64,000 bases of DNA from Microbacterium oxydans. GTDB lineage: Bacteria > Actinomycetota > Actinomycetes > Actinomycetales > Microbacteriaceae. Positions 17,198 to 27,845 of the stretch are shown here, piece after piece. How positions within the stretch are numbered: position 1 is the stretch's first letter; the number at the start of each line of letters is the position of its first letter. The position numbers were made by a program, and so were the translations under genes. The DNA lies in assembly GCF_006540085.1 (NCBI RefSeq), contig NZ_BJOG01000005.1, forward strand, positions 186,001-250,000, in the 5' to 3' direction. The notes below the pieces were generated by a model. That model saw only the letters and a program-made list of their open reading frames with translations. It was not told the DNA's origin and did not search any database.

Positions 17198-18741
17198 ACC
17201 CCGACGCGCAGTGTCGGAAGCCCGAGTGACACAGCCTTCTTCTCGCCGCTGCCGCTCGGAGCGGGTACCGCGCACGACTCCGACTGCGAACGGTCCCAGG
17301 CGTCTCCGCCTCGAGTGCGACGGATCTTGAGAGGCGCTCCCGTCGGGTCGTCTGCGAGCAGGTGGAACGGAGCTCCATGGGTCACCGTCACGGTGACGAC
17401 GTCTCCTGGACGAGGAAGGTCCGACCCCGGTGTCACCTCGAAGTGCACGAGTCTGTTGTCCTCCGCGCGACCGGTGAGCCGGTGGGTCTCGGTGTCCTTC
17501 TTGCCCTCCCCCGTGGAGACGAGAACCTCGATCTGCCGACCCACCTGCTTCTGGTTCTCTTCCAGCGAGATGCGCTCCTGAAGGGCGATCAGGCGGTTGT
17601 AGCGTGCCTGGACTATGTCCTTCGGAACCTGGTCCTCCATGGTCGCCGCAGGCGTGCCTTCGCGGATCGAGTACTGGAAGGTGAAGGCGCTGGAGAAACG
17701 AGCCTGCTCGACGACACGCATGGTGTCTTCGAAGTCCTCCTCCGTCTCCCCTGGGAACCCGACGATGATGTCGGTCGTGATGGCGGCGTTCGGGATGCGC
17801 GCGCGGACGCGGTCGAGGATCCCGAGGAAGCGCTCACTGCGGTAGGAACGTCGCATCGCTTTGAGGATGCGATCGCTCCCCGACTGCAACGGCATGTGAA
17901 GCTGCGGCATGACGTTCGGAGTCTCCGCCATGGCATCGATCACGTCATCCGTGAAGGCTGCGGGGTGCGGGCTGGTGAATCGGACGCGCTCGAGGCCTTC
18001 GATCTCACCGGCCGCGCGCAGGAGCTTGCCGAACGCCTGTCGATCGCCGAATTCGACGCCGTAGGAATTCACGTTCTGCCCGAGAAGCGTGACCTCGATC
18101 GCACCGTCTTCGACCAGAAGCCGGATCTCGTTCAGGATGTCGCCGGGACGACGGTCCTTCTCCTTGCCGCGCAGGCTGGGCACGATGCAGAACGTGCAGG
18201 TGTTGTTGCACCCGACCGAGATCGACACCCAGCCGCTGTGCGCCGAGTCTCGCTTCGTAGGCAAGGTTGAGGGGAACACTTCGAGCGACTCGAGGATCTC
18301 GAGTTCGGCATCCCCGTTGTGGCGGGCGCGCTCGAGCAGCCCCGGAAGGGAACCCATGTTGTGGGTGCCGAACACGACATCGACCCACGGCGCCTTGTCG
18401 AGCACAGCCTGCTTGTCCATCTGTGCGAGGCAGCCGCCGACGGCGATCTGCATCCCGTCTTTGCGGCGCTTGACCGACGCGAGATGGCCGAGTGTGCCGT
18501 AGAGCTTGCCTGCGGCGTTGTCGCGGACCGCGCAGGTGTTGATGATCACCACATCGGCTTCCGCACCGTCGACTGCCCTGACGTAACCTGCGCTCTCCAA
18601 CGAGCCCGAGAGGCGCTCCGAGTCGTGCACGTTCATCTGGCACCCGAAGGTGCGTACTTCATACGATCGCTGTCGTCCGTCGACGTCGACGGCTGCCGAC
18701 GACGCGCCGATGATCGTCGGTTCGCTGCGCGGGATAGTCAT
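17194..18741 (-). CDS. miaB: tRNA methylthiotransferase MiaB
   Basis: A 515-residue radical SAM enzyme that adds the 2-methylthio group to i6A37 of tRNA. The N-terminal domain has three cysteines (FGCQMN, INTCAVR, GGCLAQ) for the auxiliary cluster; CNNTCTFC is the radical SAM CxxxCxxC; a TRAM-like domain follows about residue 375, and the last 30 residues are extra. I take the ATG at 18741 because GGGGTGAT stands just before it; a GTG two codons upstream is also possible. miaA follows with a 4-base overlap. Confidence 0.96.
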   Translation of the reverse strand: MTIPRSEPTIIGASSAAVDVDGRQRSYEVRTFGCQMNVHDSERLSGSLESAGYVRAVDGAEADVVIINTCAVRDNAAGKLYGTLGHLASVKRRKDGMQIAVGGCLAQMDKQAVLDKAPWVDVVFGTHNMGSLPGLLERARHNGDAELEILESLEVFPSTLPTKRDSAHSGWVSISVGCNNTCTFCIVPSLRGKEKDRRPGDILNEIRLLVEDGAIEVTLLGQNVNSYGVEFGDRQAFGKLLRAAGEIEGLERVRFTSPHPAAFTDDVIDAMAETPNVMPQLHMPLQSGSDRILKAMRRSYRSERFLGILDRVRARIPNAAITTDIIVGFPGETEEDFEDTMRVVEQARFSSAFTFQYSIREGTPAATMEDQVPKDIVQARYNRLIALQERISLEENQKQVGRQIEVLVSTGEGKKDTETHRLTGRAEDNRLVHFEVTPGSDLPRPGDVVTVTVTHGAPFHLLADDPTGAPLKIRRTRGGDAWDRSQSESCAVPAPSGSGEKKAVSLGLPTLRVGV

Positions 18742-18790
18742 GATCACCCCATTGTACGAGACGTTTCCGTGCGGAAGCGGCGCTCACTGC

Positions 18791-19671
18791 TCAGTCGGAA
18801 TCGACGAACCGCACCCCTGAGGTCGCTCCGCCGAATGAAGCCTCGCGCAGCGCGACCTTCGCCGCCTTCATGGCGACCGCTCCGTTGTAGCCACGACGAG
18901 AAAGCTGTCCCACCAGACGACGGAGCGCCGCGTCGGGGTCGAGTCGAGTCATCGACCGCGCCTTGGTGCGGGCGAACTCCAGCGCGCGTTCGTCGTCGTC
19001 GTCCGGAAGCTCTTCGAGCGCGCTATCGATGACCTCACGCGGAATCCCCCGCTGAGCGAGCGCGCGAGACAGAGCGACTCTCCCCTGCCCCTTTCGATCC
19101 ACTCCCGACCTCACGAGGACGCCGGCCAGGGCCGCATCATCGAGGTAACCACGACGGCAGAAGTCCTCGATCACATCGCTGATCGCACTGCCTTCGAGGC
19201 CCGCACCACGCAGCACCTGCCGGGCTTCAGAGATCGACAACGACCGGGCTCGCAGCTTTCGCACGAGCGACTCCTCGGCCGCGACCCGGATCTCATCGTG
19301 TGACGCCTCTTGCTGAGTCGCGCCGTCTCCTTCCGTCGCGTCGAGCGCGCGGAGCCTGGGAGCCGACCGCGAGGGATGAGAGCTCCTGGCGCCGGAGGGA
19401 TCCCTGCGCCCGCGCGCCGGATGGCGCTCACTCGGGGTTCCCGTGTGAGCTGCATCGTCGGCTGTGTCGATGGAAGCAGGGTCGCCTGGAGGAGAGTCCC
19501 AGGTCGTACGCCAGACCGCATCCCCGTCGCCTCGCGATGATGGCAGTGTCGCTGATTCGCCGTACTGCGTGACCGGCGTGGAAGGCGTCGCTCCTGGTTT
19601 CTTCGCTGTTCCGCCGAAGAGGGGGATGATGGGGGCGATCCGGTCTGGATCGCCCCCACGCGAGTCGTTCA

Positions 19672-19672
<1 letters not shown>
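18791..19672 (-). CDS. recX: RecA regulator RecX with long disordered N-terminus
   Basis: A 293-residue protein. The RecX core starts near residue 128 (EESLVRKLRARSLSISEARQ, then VIEDFCRRGYLDDAALA, LSRALAQRGIPREVIDSAL, LVGQLSRRGYNGAVAM). The first about 125 residues are low-complexity, polar and proline-rich, with no recognised domain. Typical RecX is 150-200 residues. Its ATG overlaps the recA stop by 4 bases (ATGA), giving coupled translation; RecX modulates RecA filaments in other bacteria. Confidence 0.93.
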
Positions 19673-20721
<1,049 letters not shown>

Positions 20722-20824
20722 GATGTGCTCCTTCTGCGCGCGTGATGCCGCCTGTAGGCTGTCGCGGCTCTTCCGGTTGGGAGAAACTCTCCGACAAGGC
20801 GTAATGGCTCTTCGGCTTGTTTCC

Positions 20825-20847
20825 ACCGTAGGAGGGACCACCGACAT
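20825..20847 (-). promoter_or_regulatory. RecA-NDp (PafBC-type) promoter of recA
   Basis: Read on the minus strand: ATGTCGGTG (20847-20839), an 8-base spacer, then TACGGT (20830-20825). This fits the published actinobacterial consensus TTGTCRGTG-N8-TANNNT for the LexA-independent DNA damage promoter with one mismatch at the first base. It would give a leader of roughly 100 bases before the recA ATG. Confidence 0.75.
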
Positions 20848-20917
20848 CGGTGCGACGATCTCACATACAGTGCAGAACAAACGCTCTGGACCACTTGTGC
20901 AGAAGACTACGCCCGCT

Positions 20918-20933
20918 TCGAACGGATCTTCGA
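20918..20933. promoter_or_regulatory. Imperfect SOS (LexA) box upstream of recA
   Basis: TCGAAC-GGAT-CTTCGA resembles the actinobacterial SOS box (GAAC-N4-GTTC) with one mismatch in the right half. It lies about 75-90 bases upstream of the PafBC-type promoter, between recA and the DUF3046 gene. Whether LexA binds is uncertain. Confidence 0.4.
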
Positions 20934-20988
20934 CGACACGCCGCAAATGGAGTGTCGTGTTCCGTAGCGGGCGGACGAGGAACGTCGG

Positions 20989-21213
20989 TCAGCGCCGCCG
21001 CGGCTCCTGCCGTCCGACTCCGTGGCGCCTGTCCTCGGGAACGTCCATCTCCGCGCACAGCGCCAGCCAGATGTCTCGCGGCGGCGTGCCGTCGGCGAGA
21101 GCTTCGAGAGCGGTACGCCCACCTACGGCACTCAGGCCGAGGTCGTTGACCAGAGAGGAAGCCCTCAGCCCGAACTCGGTCTCGACGGCGCGAAGGAACT
21201 CGCTACGACGCAT
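20989..21213 (-). CDS. DUF3046 protein
   Basis: A 74-residue protein (MRRSEFLRAVETEFG... DLGLSAVGGRTALEALADGTPPRDIWLALCAEMDVP) of the actinobacterial DUF3046 family, which is commonly encoded just upstream of recA. Function unknown. GGGGTGGTG lies directly before the ATG chosen; a GTG two codons upstream is possible. It follows clgR by 18 bases on the same strand. Confidence 0.88.
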   Translation of the reverse strand: MRRSEFLRAVETEFGLRASSLVNDLGLSAVGGRTALEALADGTPPRDIWLALCAEMDVPEDRRHGVGRQEPRRR

Positions 21214-21231
21214 CACCACCCCATTCGGGGG

Positions 21232-21540
21232 TCAGTGCAGCGAGAGCTGAGGCTCGACCGACGCCACGAGGTCGTCGGGAACGACGTCAGGGAAGACCTG
21301 AATGCCCTCGAGCACCGAAATGCGGTCACCGACTTCGCGCATGATCGTCGAGATGGGGACGTCGAGAGCGTCTGCGACCGAGGCGAGGATCTCGCTCGAA
21401 GCCTCTTTCTGACCGCGCTCCACCTCGCTGAGGTAGCCGAGTGCGACCGATGCCTTGCTGGCGACCTGCCGGAGCGTACGCCCCTTCTGCAGGCGGAAGT
21501 CCCTCAGCACATCGCCGATTTCCTGTCGTACAAGAATCAT
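21232..21540 (-). CDS. clgR: XRE-family regulator, ClgR-like
   Basis: A 102-residue protein with an N-terminal helix-turn-helix (about 18-72): RLQKGRTLRQVASKASVALGY, LSEVERGQKEASSEILASVADAL. The start MILVRQEIGDVLRDFR and the location beside cinA-pgsA match ClgR, the actinobacterial activator of Clp protease and stress genes (Rv2745c in M. tuberculosis). The tail after 80 is variable. GGAGG precedes the ATG. The symbol rests on similarity and synteny. Confidence 0.8.
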   Translation of the reverse strand: MILVRQEIGDVLRDFRLQKGRTLRQVASKASVALGYLSEVERGQKEASSEILASVADALDVPISTIMREVGDRISVLEGIQVFPDVVPDDLVASVEPQLSLH

Positions 21541-21681
21541 CGGAACCTCCTCCCCATGTGTTCGCTCGAGGTCTCCCCCGATGAGACAGCCAGTCTAGTA
21601 CCCCTGGCGTGCACAGAATCTACTCCTGCACTCTGTGGTTTACGTGTGAGCACATCAGAGACAACCAGCCGCAGGGCTCTG

Positions 21682-22167
21682 CTATTCCGAGAGCAGGGCG
21701 AGCATCTCCTGGAGTGCCGCGTCCACCGTCTGCGCCCGGATCGATCCCCGGTCGCCGACGAAGAGAAAGGCCCTGGTCCGCGATGCCGCGGGGGTGACGA
21801 CGCCGATGTGCACCGTGCCGACGGGCTGCCCGTCCGGAGACACCGGTCCGGCGATCCCGGTCGTGGACACCCCCACATCGGCAGCCTCGCCGTCGACGCC
21901 GACGACGCGTCTGACGCCGTCTGCCATCTCCAGTGCGACCTGCGGATGCACCGGCCCGTATCTCGCCAGCAGGCCCTCATCCACGCCCAGCACGGACGAC
22001 TTGACCGGCGTGGCATATGCCACGACGCCTCCGAGCAGCACGGCTGACGCTCCGGGAACCGCGACGAGATCGGCGCACAGGGCGCCCCCGGTCAGGGATT
22101 CGGCCACGCCGAGCTTCCATCCTCGTCGGCCCAGCGCAGCGAGGACCTCGGCTGCCGCCTGACTCAT
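21682..22167 (-). CDS. CinA C-terminal domain protein (nicotinamide-nucleotide amidohydrolase type)
   Basis: A 161-residue stand-alone CinA/PncC domain: AESLTGGAL (near 22), GGVVAYATPVKSSVLGV, and STTGIAGPVSPDGQPVGTVHIGV are the family blocks. The E. coli relative deamidates NMN in NAD salvage. The N-terminal MoeA-like half of full CinA is absent. Its ATG overlaps the pgsA stop by 4 bases; the two are co-expressed with ftsK upstream. Confidence 0.9.
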   Translation of the reverse strand: MSQAAAEVLAALGRRGWKLGVAESLTGGALCADLVAVPGASAVLLGGVVAYATPVKSSVLGVDEGLLARYGPVHPQVALEMADGVRRVVGVDGEAADVGVSTTGIAGPVSPDGQPVGTVHIGVVTPAASRTRAFLFVGDRGSIRAQTVDAALQEMLALLSE

Positions 22168-22739
22168 GACTTCCGGCGCGACCCGCGTACCTGCGCCACG
22201 ACGTAGTCGATGCCGCTCGCCACCGTGAGGACCAGGACGACGAGCATGAGGATGAACGTGATCAATGTCCAGGCGTCGAGACCGATGACGTAGTGCAGCG
22301 GGAGGAGTGCCCACCCGAGCGCCACCCCTTGGAACGCGGTCTTGATCTTGCCCATCCAGGCCGCGGCCACGACGTGTTCGCTGGCCACCATGAGCCGATG
22401 GATCGTGATGCCCCATTCGCGCACGAGGATGATCGCAACGATCCACCAGTTGACCTCGCCCAGAATCGCGAGCCCGATGAAGCCGGCACCGGTGAGCATC
22501 TTGTCGGCGATCGGATCCCAGAGCTTGCCGAAATCACTGACGATGTCGTACTTGCGGGCGAGGTACCCGTCGACCCAGTCCGTCGAGATCCCGACGATGA
22601 AGATGACTCCGGCCGCCCAGCGGAGACCCGGGTCCGAGAACCCATAGGTGCCACCCAGCAGGAGCAGGACGAAGAAGACGACGGCCAGCGGGATGCGCGC
22701 GACCGTGATGGCGTTGGGGAGCTGCCGTGGGATCGCCAT
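22164..22739 (-). CDS. pgsA: CDP-diacylglycerol-glycerol-3-phosphate 3-phosphatidyltransferase
   Basis: A 191-residue membrane enzyme of the CDP-alcohol phosphatidyltransferase family. The signature D-x2-DG-x2-AR-x8-G-x3-D-x3-D is read in STDWVDGYLARKYDIVSD and FGKLWDPIADK. Several hydrophobic helices follow. It makes phosphatidylglycerol phosphate; other CDP-alcohol substrates cannot be excluded. It overlaps ftsK upstream and cinA downstream, each by 4 bases (ATGA). Confidence 0.93.
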   Translation of the reverse strand: MAIPRQLPNAITVARIPLAVVFFVLLLLGGTYGFSDPGLRWAAGVIFIVGISTDWVDGYLARKYDIVSDFGKLWDPIADKMLTGAGFIGLAILGEVNWWIVAIILVREWGITIHRLMVASEHVVAAAWMGKIKTAFQGVALGWALLPLHYVIGLDAWTLITFILMLVVLVLTVASGIDYVVAQVRGSRRKS

Positions 22740-25474
22740 CAGTCGCGTCCCGTCAAGCCCCAGGCATCTTCGTCGCCCTCAGCTTCCACCTCGGGAAGAC
22801 CCTCGTACTGAGCCGCGATCGGGTCATGCGTCTGCGGGAGCGGCGGGACGGGCGGAACCGCAGGCGCAGCCGATGCCGATGTCGGTGCCGGAACGTCCTC
22901 TCCGCGCAGCTTGGCCATCACCTGCGGGAGCTGCTCGGCGGTCGCCAGCACGTCTCGCGCCTTCGACCCCTCGGAGGGGCCGACGATCTCGCGCGACTCG
23001 AGCAGATCCATGAGACGACCTGCCTTCGCGAACCCGACGCGGAGCTTGCGCTGGAGCATCGACGTCGATCCGAACTGCGAGGAGACGATGAGCTCGGCGG
23101 CTGCGAGCAGCAGCTCCAGGTCATCCCCGATGTCCTCGTCGACTTCCTTCTTCTTCGTCGGCTCCATCGCCTCCTGCACATCCGGACGGTAGTCCGGACG
23201 TGCCTGACGGGTGACGTGCTTGACGACCGCGTCGATCTCCTTCTCGTCGACCCACGCGCCCTGCAGGCGGAACGGCTTCGATGAACCCATCGGCGAGAAC
23301 AGGGCGTCACCTTGACCGATGAGCTTGTCGGCACCGGGGCTGTCGAGGATGACCCGGCTGTCCGTGACGCTCGTCACGGCGAAGGCGAGTCGTGACGGGA
23401 CGTTGGCCTTGATCAGACCCGTCACGACGTCGACGCTCGGGCGCTGAGTCGCTAGCACGAGATGGATGCCGGAGGCACGTGCGAGCTGCGTGATGCGGAC
23501 GATCGAGTCCTCGACGTCGCGAGGGGCGACCATCATGAGGTCGGCGAGCTCATCGACGACCACCAGAAGGTACGGGTACGGCTTCAGGACACGCTCGCTG
23601 CCCACCGGGAGCTCGACCTCGCCCGCGCGGACAGCCCGGTTGAAGTCGTCGATGTGCCGGAAACCGAACGACGCGAGATCGTCGTACCGCATGTCCATCT
23701 CCTTCACGACCCACTGCAGCGCCTCCGCCGCCTTCTTCGGGTTCGTGATGATGGGCGTGATCAGATGCGGGACACCGGCGTAGCTGGTCAGCTCGACACG
23801 CTTCGGGTCGATCAGCACCATGCGCACGTCGGACGGGCGGGCACGCATCAGCAGACTCGTGATCATGGAGTTCACGAAGCTCGACTTACCCGAACCTGTG
23901 GAGCCGGCCACGAGGAGGTGCGGCATCTTCGCGAGGTTCGCGATGACGATGTTGCCGCCGACGTCTTTGCCGACGCCGATGGTCATCGGGTGCGTGCTCT
24001 TCTGCGCAGCGGGCGAGCGCAGCACATCGCCGAGAGCCACCATCTCCTTGTCGGCGTTCGGGATCTCGATGCCGATCGCGCTCTTGCCCGGGATCGGCGA
24101 GAGGATGCGCACGTCGTTCGAGGCCACGGCGTAGGCGAAGTTGTTGCTCAGCTGCAGGATCTTCTCGACCTTGACGCCGTGGCCCACCTCGACCTCGTAC
24201 TGCGTGACCGTCGGTCCACGGGAGAAGCCGGTCACCTTGGCATCGACCTTGAACTGCGACAGCACGCTGGTGATCTGCTCGATCACCTTGTCGGTCGCCT
24301 CTGAGCGCATGACGGGCGGCGGGCCTTCGACCAGGAGTCCGGGAGACGGGAGGATGTATGGCGTGACGGGGGCCTGCGGGCCGCGGTCGCCCGGACCATC
24401 GGTGCCGAACCCGTCGAGACCGGGTAGTTCCGGCACCTCTCCTGTCTCGGAGGAGTCATCAAGCAGGGCCGTGGTCTGCTGCTCGGCGAGCGAGTCGGCG
24501 ACCGACCTGACCTCGGACAGCACCTCGGTGGCCGCGTCGTAAGGATTCTCGACGACCACTGCCTGGTCGTACGCAGGCGTGGGATCGGAGGTGGTCAGGA
24601 GCGCGGTGATGTCGTCGGAATCGAGTGTGCCCTCATCCGGGTCCTCTTCGCGGCCGGTCTTGTTCCGGCGCCACCACGGCAGTACGTCGGGGTCATCGGT
24701 CTTGTCCGCATCGTCGATCGCTGCGGCGTCCTTCGCCGGCTTCTCCGGTCGCTCCGCGTCGAACATCCAGGCGTAGAGGTCCCCGAGGCGCGAACCGATG
24801 CGATTCGGCGGTGTCTTGGTGAGGATCAGGATGCTGAGTGCCACGAGCAGCGACAGCACGATGTACGCCGGGATGTCGGTGAGGTACGTCAGCGGCTGCC
24901 CCACCAGCCAGCCCAGCAGACCGCCCGACTCGCTGAGCGCAGGCATCCCCTGGTTCGGATGCGGGCGAGGCCCTGCGACATGGAAGATCCCCGCGAGGGC
25001 GAGGACGAACATGCCGAAGCCGATGCCGATACGACCGTTGTCGTGGACGGAGGACGGGTGCCGGAACAGCCATCCGGCGAGCAGGAGGAGCAGCACGGGC
25101 ATGATGAAGGCCACGCGTCCGACGAAGAGACCCACCGAGTAGGCACTGATGTTCGCTGCGACCTCGTTGCCGATGAAGAACCACTCGTTGACCGCACCGA
25201 GCACGGCGAGGAGCACGAGGAAGAACGGGAAGCCGTCGCGACGGTCGTCCTTCTCGAGGGTCTCAGGGCCGAACGCGCGGAAGAGTCCTCCGACCCCGTG
25301 CGCCAGCCCGACCCAGGCACGGACGGCGACGGGAGGCTTGTCGGCCTCGTCGATGTACTTCTTGGGAGCGGGTTGGGCCTTGCGAGCGGGCGTGGCCTTG
25401 GGAGCCGTCTGCCGCTTGGGGCGCGACGGTGCGCTCGTCGACGCGCGCTCTGTCTTCGTGGTACTCCTGGCCAT
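22739..25474 (-). CDS. ftsK: DNA translocase FtsK
   Basis: A 911-residue FtsK/SpoIIIE protein that pumps chromosomal DNA at the closing septum. Residues 1-45 are basic and Ala/Pro-rich; four or five membrane helices lie at about 80-220; an acidic linker follows to about 370. The motor has GSTGSGKSS (524-532) and the [12 protein letters not shown]alker B near 637-648, and the winged gamma domain lies at about 800-870 ([19 protein letters not shown]). TAACGT stands 6 bases before the ATG (leaderless pattern). pgsA and cinA are coupled downstream. Confidence 0.97.
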   Translation of the reverse strand: MARSTTKTERASTSAPSRPKRQTAPKATPARKAQPAPKKYIDEADKPPVAVRAWVGLAHGVGGLFRAFGPETLEKDDRRDGFPFFLVLLAVLGAVNEWFFIGNEVAANISAYSVGLFVGRVAFIMPVLLLLLAGWLFRHPSSVHDNGRIGIGFGMFVLALAGIFHVAGPRPHPNQGMPALSESGGLLGWLVGQPLTYLTDIPAYIVLSLLVALSILILTKTPPNRIGSRLGDLYAWMFDAERPEKPAKDAAAIDDADKTDDPDVLPWWRRNKTGREEDPDEGTLDSDDITALLTTSDPTPAYDQAVVVENPYDAATEVLSEVRSVADSLAEQQTTALLDDSSETGEVPELPGLDGFGTDGPGDRGPQAPVTPYILPSPGLLVEGPPPVMRSEATDKVIEQITSVLSQFKVDAKVTGFSRGPTVTQYEVEVGHGVKVEKILQLSNNFAYAVASNDVRILSPIPGKSAIGIEIPNADKEMVALGDVLRSPAAQKSTHPMTIGVGKDVGGNIVIANLAKMPHLLVAGSTGSGKSSFVNSMITSLLMRARPSDVRMVLIDPKRVELTSYAGVPHLITPIITNPKKAAEALQWVVKEMDMRYDDLASFGFRHIDDFNRAVRAGEVELPVGSERVLKPYPYLLVVVDELADLMMVAPRDVEDSIVRITQLARASGIHLVLATQRPSVDVVTGLIKANVPSRLAFAVTSVTDSRVILDSPGADKLIGQGDALFSPMGSSKPFRLQGAWVDEKEIDAVVKHVTRQARPDYRPDVQEAMEPTKKKEVDEDIGDDLELLLAAAELIVSSQFGSTSMLQRKLRVGFAKAGRLMDLLESREIVGPSEGSKARDVLATAEQLPQVMAKLRGEDVPAPTSASAAPAVPPVPPLPQTHDPIAAQYEGLPEVEAEGDEDAWGLTGRD

Positions 25475-25548
25475 GCTCTCACGTTACGTCCAACAGGCGA
25501 CATCGCCGCGTAATGACCCGGCTTTCCACGGATCGCAGAGAGCGTACG

Positions 25549-26043
25549 CTACCCCGTACCGCGAGCCATCGTGTCGCGCGTCGACCCCTGACCCACCACG
25601 GCGAACCCTTCCGCACGATACAGATTGCGCGCGAAGTTGTCCCGCTCCACGCTCAAGCTGATCCTGGCATGGCCTTGGGACCCGGCGAGCTGCACGATGC
25701 CGCGCAGCAGGGACCGACCAACACCCCGAGCGCGCCAGAGCGGGTGCACGCCGATGATCAGCTCGGGGACCGCGATGCCGATGAAACCGAATCCCGGCTC
25801 GTTCTGCGGAAGCACCCGATACCAGGCGGCACCGACCGCGACGTCATCGTCACCCAGCGCGACGAGGCCGTCGTCTGACATGCGTTTCCACCCCGCGAGG
25901 TAGCGCCGATGCTCCGTCGAGGTCAGCACCTCGTGCCGTGGCCGCACTCCTCCGGCTCGCCAGTTCGCCGCCTCGACGAGCATGTCGCCGAGGAACATCG
26001 CATCCGTCTGCAACGCCCTGCGAAGCGAGAAGCCCCTGTGCAT
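25549..26043 (-). CDS. GNAT-family N-acetyltransferase
   Basis: A 164-residue acetyltransferase. VPELIIGVHPLWRARGVGRSLLRG contains the acetyl-CoA-binding R/Q-x-x-G-x-G/A pattern (RARGVG), followed by SLSVERDNFARNLYRAEGF, the usual motif B. The N-terminus MHRGFSLRRALQTDAMFLGDML is typical of this subgroup. Substrate unknown. TATGCT stands 6 bases before the ATG. It lies between rnj and ftsK on the same strand. Confidence 0.87.
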   Translation of the reverse strand: MHRGFSLRRALQTDAMFLGDMLVEAANWRAGGVRPRHEVLTSTEHRRYLAGWKRMSDDGLVALGDDDVAVGAAWYRVLPQNEPGFGFIGIAVPELIIGVHPLWRARGVGRSLLRGIVQLAGSQGHARISLSVERDNFARNLYRAEGFAVVGQGSTRDTMARGTG

Positions 26044-26115
26044 GACGCGAGCATAGGCCGACGGTGTTACGTCGGCATGACGACTACCCGTGAGTGCGAG
26101 AGGACCGCGCCGGCG

Positions 26116-27792
26116 TCACGCCTCGATGACGAGCGGCACGATCATGGGGCGACGACGAAGCCGCTGATTCACCCAGCGACCGATCGTGCGTCGCACGACC
26201 TGCGACAGCGCATGGGTGTCACGGACACCGTTGCCGGACGCCTCCTTGAGCGCGGCGACGATCTTGGGCGTGACGTCGTCGAACACGGAGTCGTCCTCGG
26301 CGACGCCGCGCGCATGGATCTCCGGGCCCGAGATGATGCGCCCGGTCGTGGCGTCCACCACGACGATGACCGAGATGAAGCCCTCCTCGCCGAGGATCCG
26401 GCGGTCCTTGAGGTCGGCGTCCGTGATCTCGCCGACGGTTGAGCCGTCGACGTACACGAACCCGAGATCGAGCTGACCTGCGACCTTCGCGACCCCGCCC
26501 TTGAGGTCGATCACGGTGCCGTTCGAGGCGATGATCGTGTTGTCCTCCGGCACGCCGGTGTCCTGCGCCAACTTGGCGTTCGCGATGAGATGGCGGTACT
26601 CGCCATGGACCGGGAGGACATTCTTCGGCTTCAGGATGTTGTAGCAGTAGATGAGCTCACCCGCGGCGGCGTGCCCGGAGACGTGCACCTTCGCGTTCGC
26701 CTTGTGCACGACGTTGGCGCCCAGCTTGGTCAAGCCGTCGATCACGCGGTACACCGCGTTCTCGTTGCCCGGGATGAGGCTGGAGGCGAGGATGACGGTG
26801 TCGCCCTCGCTGATCTCGATCGCGTGATCCATGTTCGCCATCCGGCTGAGCACGGCCATCGGCTCTCCCTGCGAGCCCGTCGACATGTAGACGATCTGCT
26901 CGTCGGGCAGATCACGTGCCTTCTTGAAGTCGATCAGGACGCCGTCCGGCACCTTCAGGTAGCCGAGCTGCTCGGCGATCGTCATGTTCCGGACCATGCT
27001 GCGGCCGAGGAACGCGACGCGGCGCCCGTTGGCGTGTGCGGCATCGATGACCTGCTGCACACGGTGGACGTGGCTGGAGAAGCTGGCGACGATGACGCGA
27101 CGCGGCGCCTTCGCGATCACCTGATCGAGCACGGGGCCGATGGAGCGTTCCGTCGGGGTGAAGCCGGGCACGTCGGCGTTGGTCGAGTCGACGAGGAACA
27201 GATCCACGCCCTCTTCCCCGAGGCGGGCGAACGCGCGCAGGTCGGTGATCCGGCCGTCGAGGGGAAGCTGGTCCATCTTGAAGTCGCCGGTCGCGAGGAC
27301 CATGCCGGCGGGGGTGCGGATGGCCACGGCCAGCGCGTCGGGGATGGAGTGGTTGACCGCGACGAACTCCAGGTCGAACGGACCGACCCGCTCCTCCTGC
27401 CCCTCCTTCACGGTGAGGGTGAAGGCCTTGATGCGGTGCTCCTTGAGCTTCGCCTCGACCAGCGCGAGGGTGAGCCCGGAGCCGATCAGAGGGATGTCGC
27501 TCTTCAGGCGCAGGAGGTAGGGCACGGCGCCGATGTGATCTTCGTGGCCGTGCGTGAGCACGACACCGACGATGTCGTCGAGGCGATCACGGATGGGCTC
27601 GAAGTCCGGGAGGATCAGGTCGACTCCCGGCTGGTGCTCCTCCGGGAAGAGCACACCGCAGTCGACGATCAGGATCTTCCCGTCGTACTCGAACATGGTC
27701 ATGTTGCGACCGATCTCTCCGAGCCCGCCGATCGGGATGACCCGCAGCGTCCCTTCATCGAGAGCGGTCGGTTCTACCAGGGGAATGGACAT
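26116..27792 (-). CDS. rnj: Ribonuclease J
   Basis: A 558-residue metallo-beta-lactamase nuclease of the RNase J family (5' exo- and endoribonuclease in RNA decay and rRNA maturation). The motif LTHGHEDHIGAVPYL is motif 2; DSTNADVPG and the beta-CASP part with ASFSSHVHRVQQVIDAA and VHVSGHAA follow; the C-terminal domain begins near 450. GAGGAG lies before the ATG. dapA is upstream about 50 bases away, the usual actinobacterial order. Confidence 0.97.
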   Translation of the reverse strand: MSIPLVEPTALDEGTLRVIPIGGLGEIGRNMTMFEYDGKILIVDCGVLFPEEHQPGVDLILPDFEPIRDRLDDIVGVVLTHGHEDHIGAVPYLLRLKSDIPLIGSGLTLALVEAKLKEHRIKAFTLTVKEGQEERVGPFDLEFVAVNHSIPDALAVAIRTPAGMVLATGDFKMDQLPLDGRITDLRAFARLGEEGVDLFLVDSTNADVPGFTPTERSIGPVLDQVIAKAPRRVIVASFSSHVHRVQQVIDAAHANGRRVAFLGRSMVRNMTIAEQLGYLKVPDGVLIDFKKARDLPDEQIVYMSTGSQGEPMAVLSRMANMDHAIEISEGDTVILASSLIPGNENAVYRVIDGLTKLGANVVHKANAKVHVSGHAAAGELIYCYNILKPKNVLPVHGEYRHLIANAKLAQDTGVPEDNTIIASNGTVIDLKGGVAKVAGQLDLGFVYVDGSTVGEITDADLKDRRILGEEGFISVIVVVDATTGRIISGPEIHARGVAEDDSVFDDVTPKIVAALKEASGNGVRDTHALSQVVRRTIGRWVNQRLRRRPMIVPLVIEA

Positions 27793-27845
27793 GCTGTCTC
27801 CTCAGTCGGACACTCCGCGCGTCCGTTCGTTCATGGCGACGCGAC

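Noticed and set aside
26057..26076. Short GCCGAC/GTCGGC hairpin between GNAT and rnj
   Set aside because: Only 6 base pairs with an 8-base loop and overlapping the GNAT promoter region; too weak to call a terminator.
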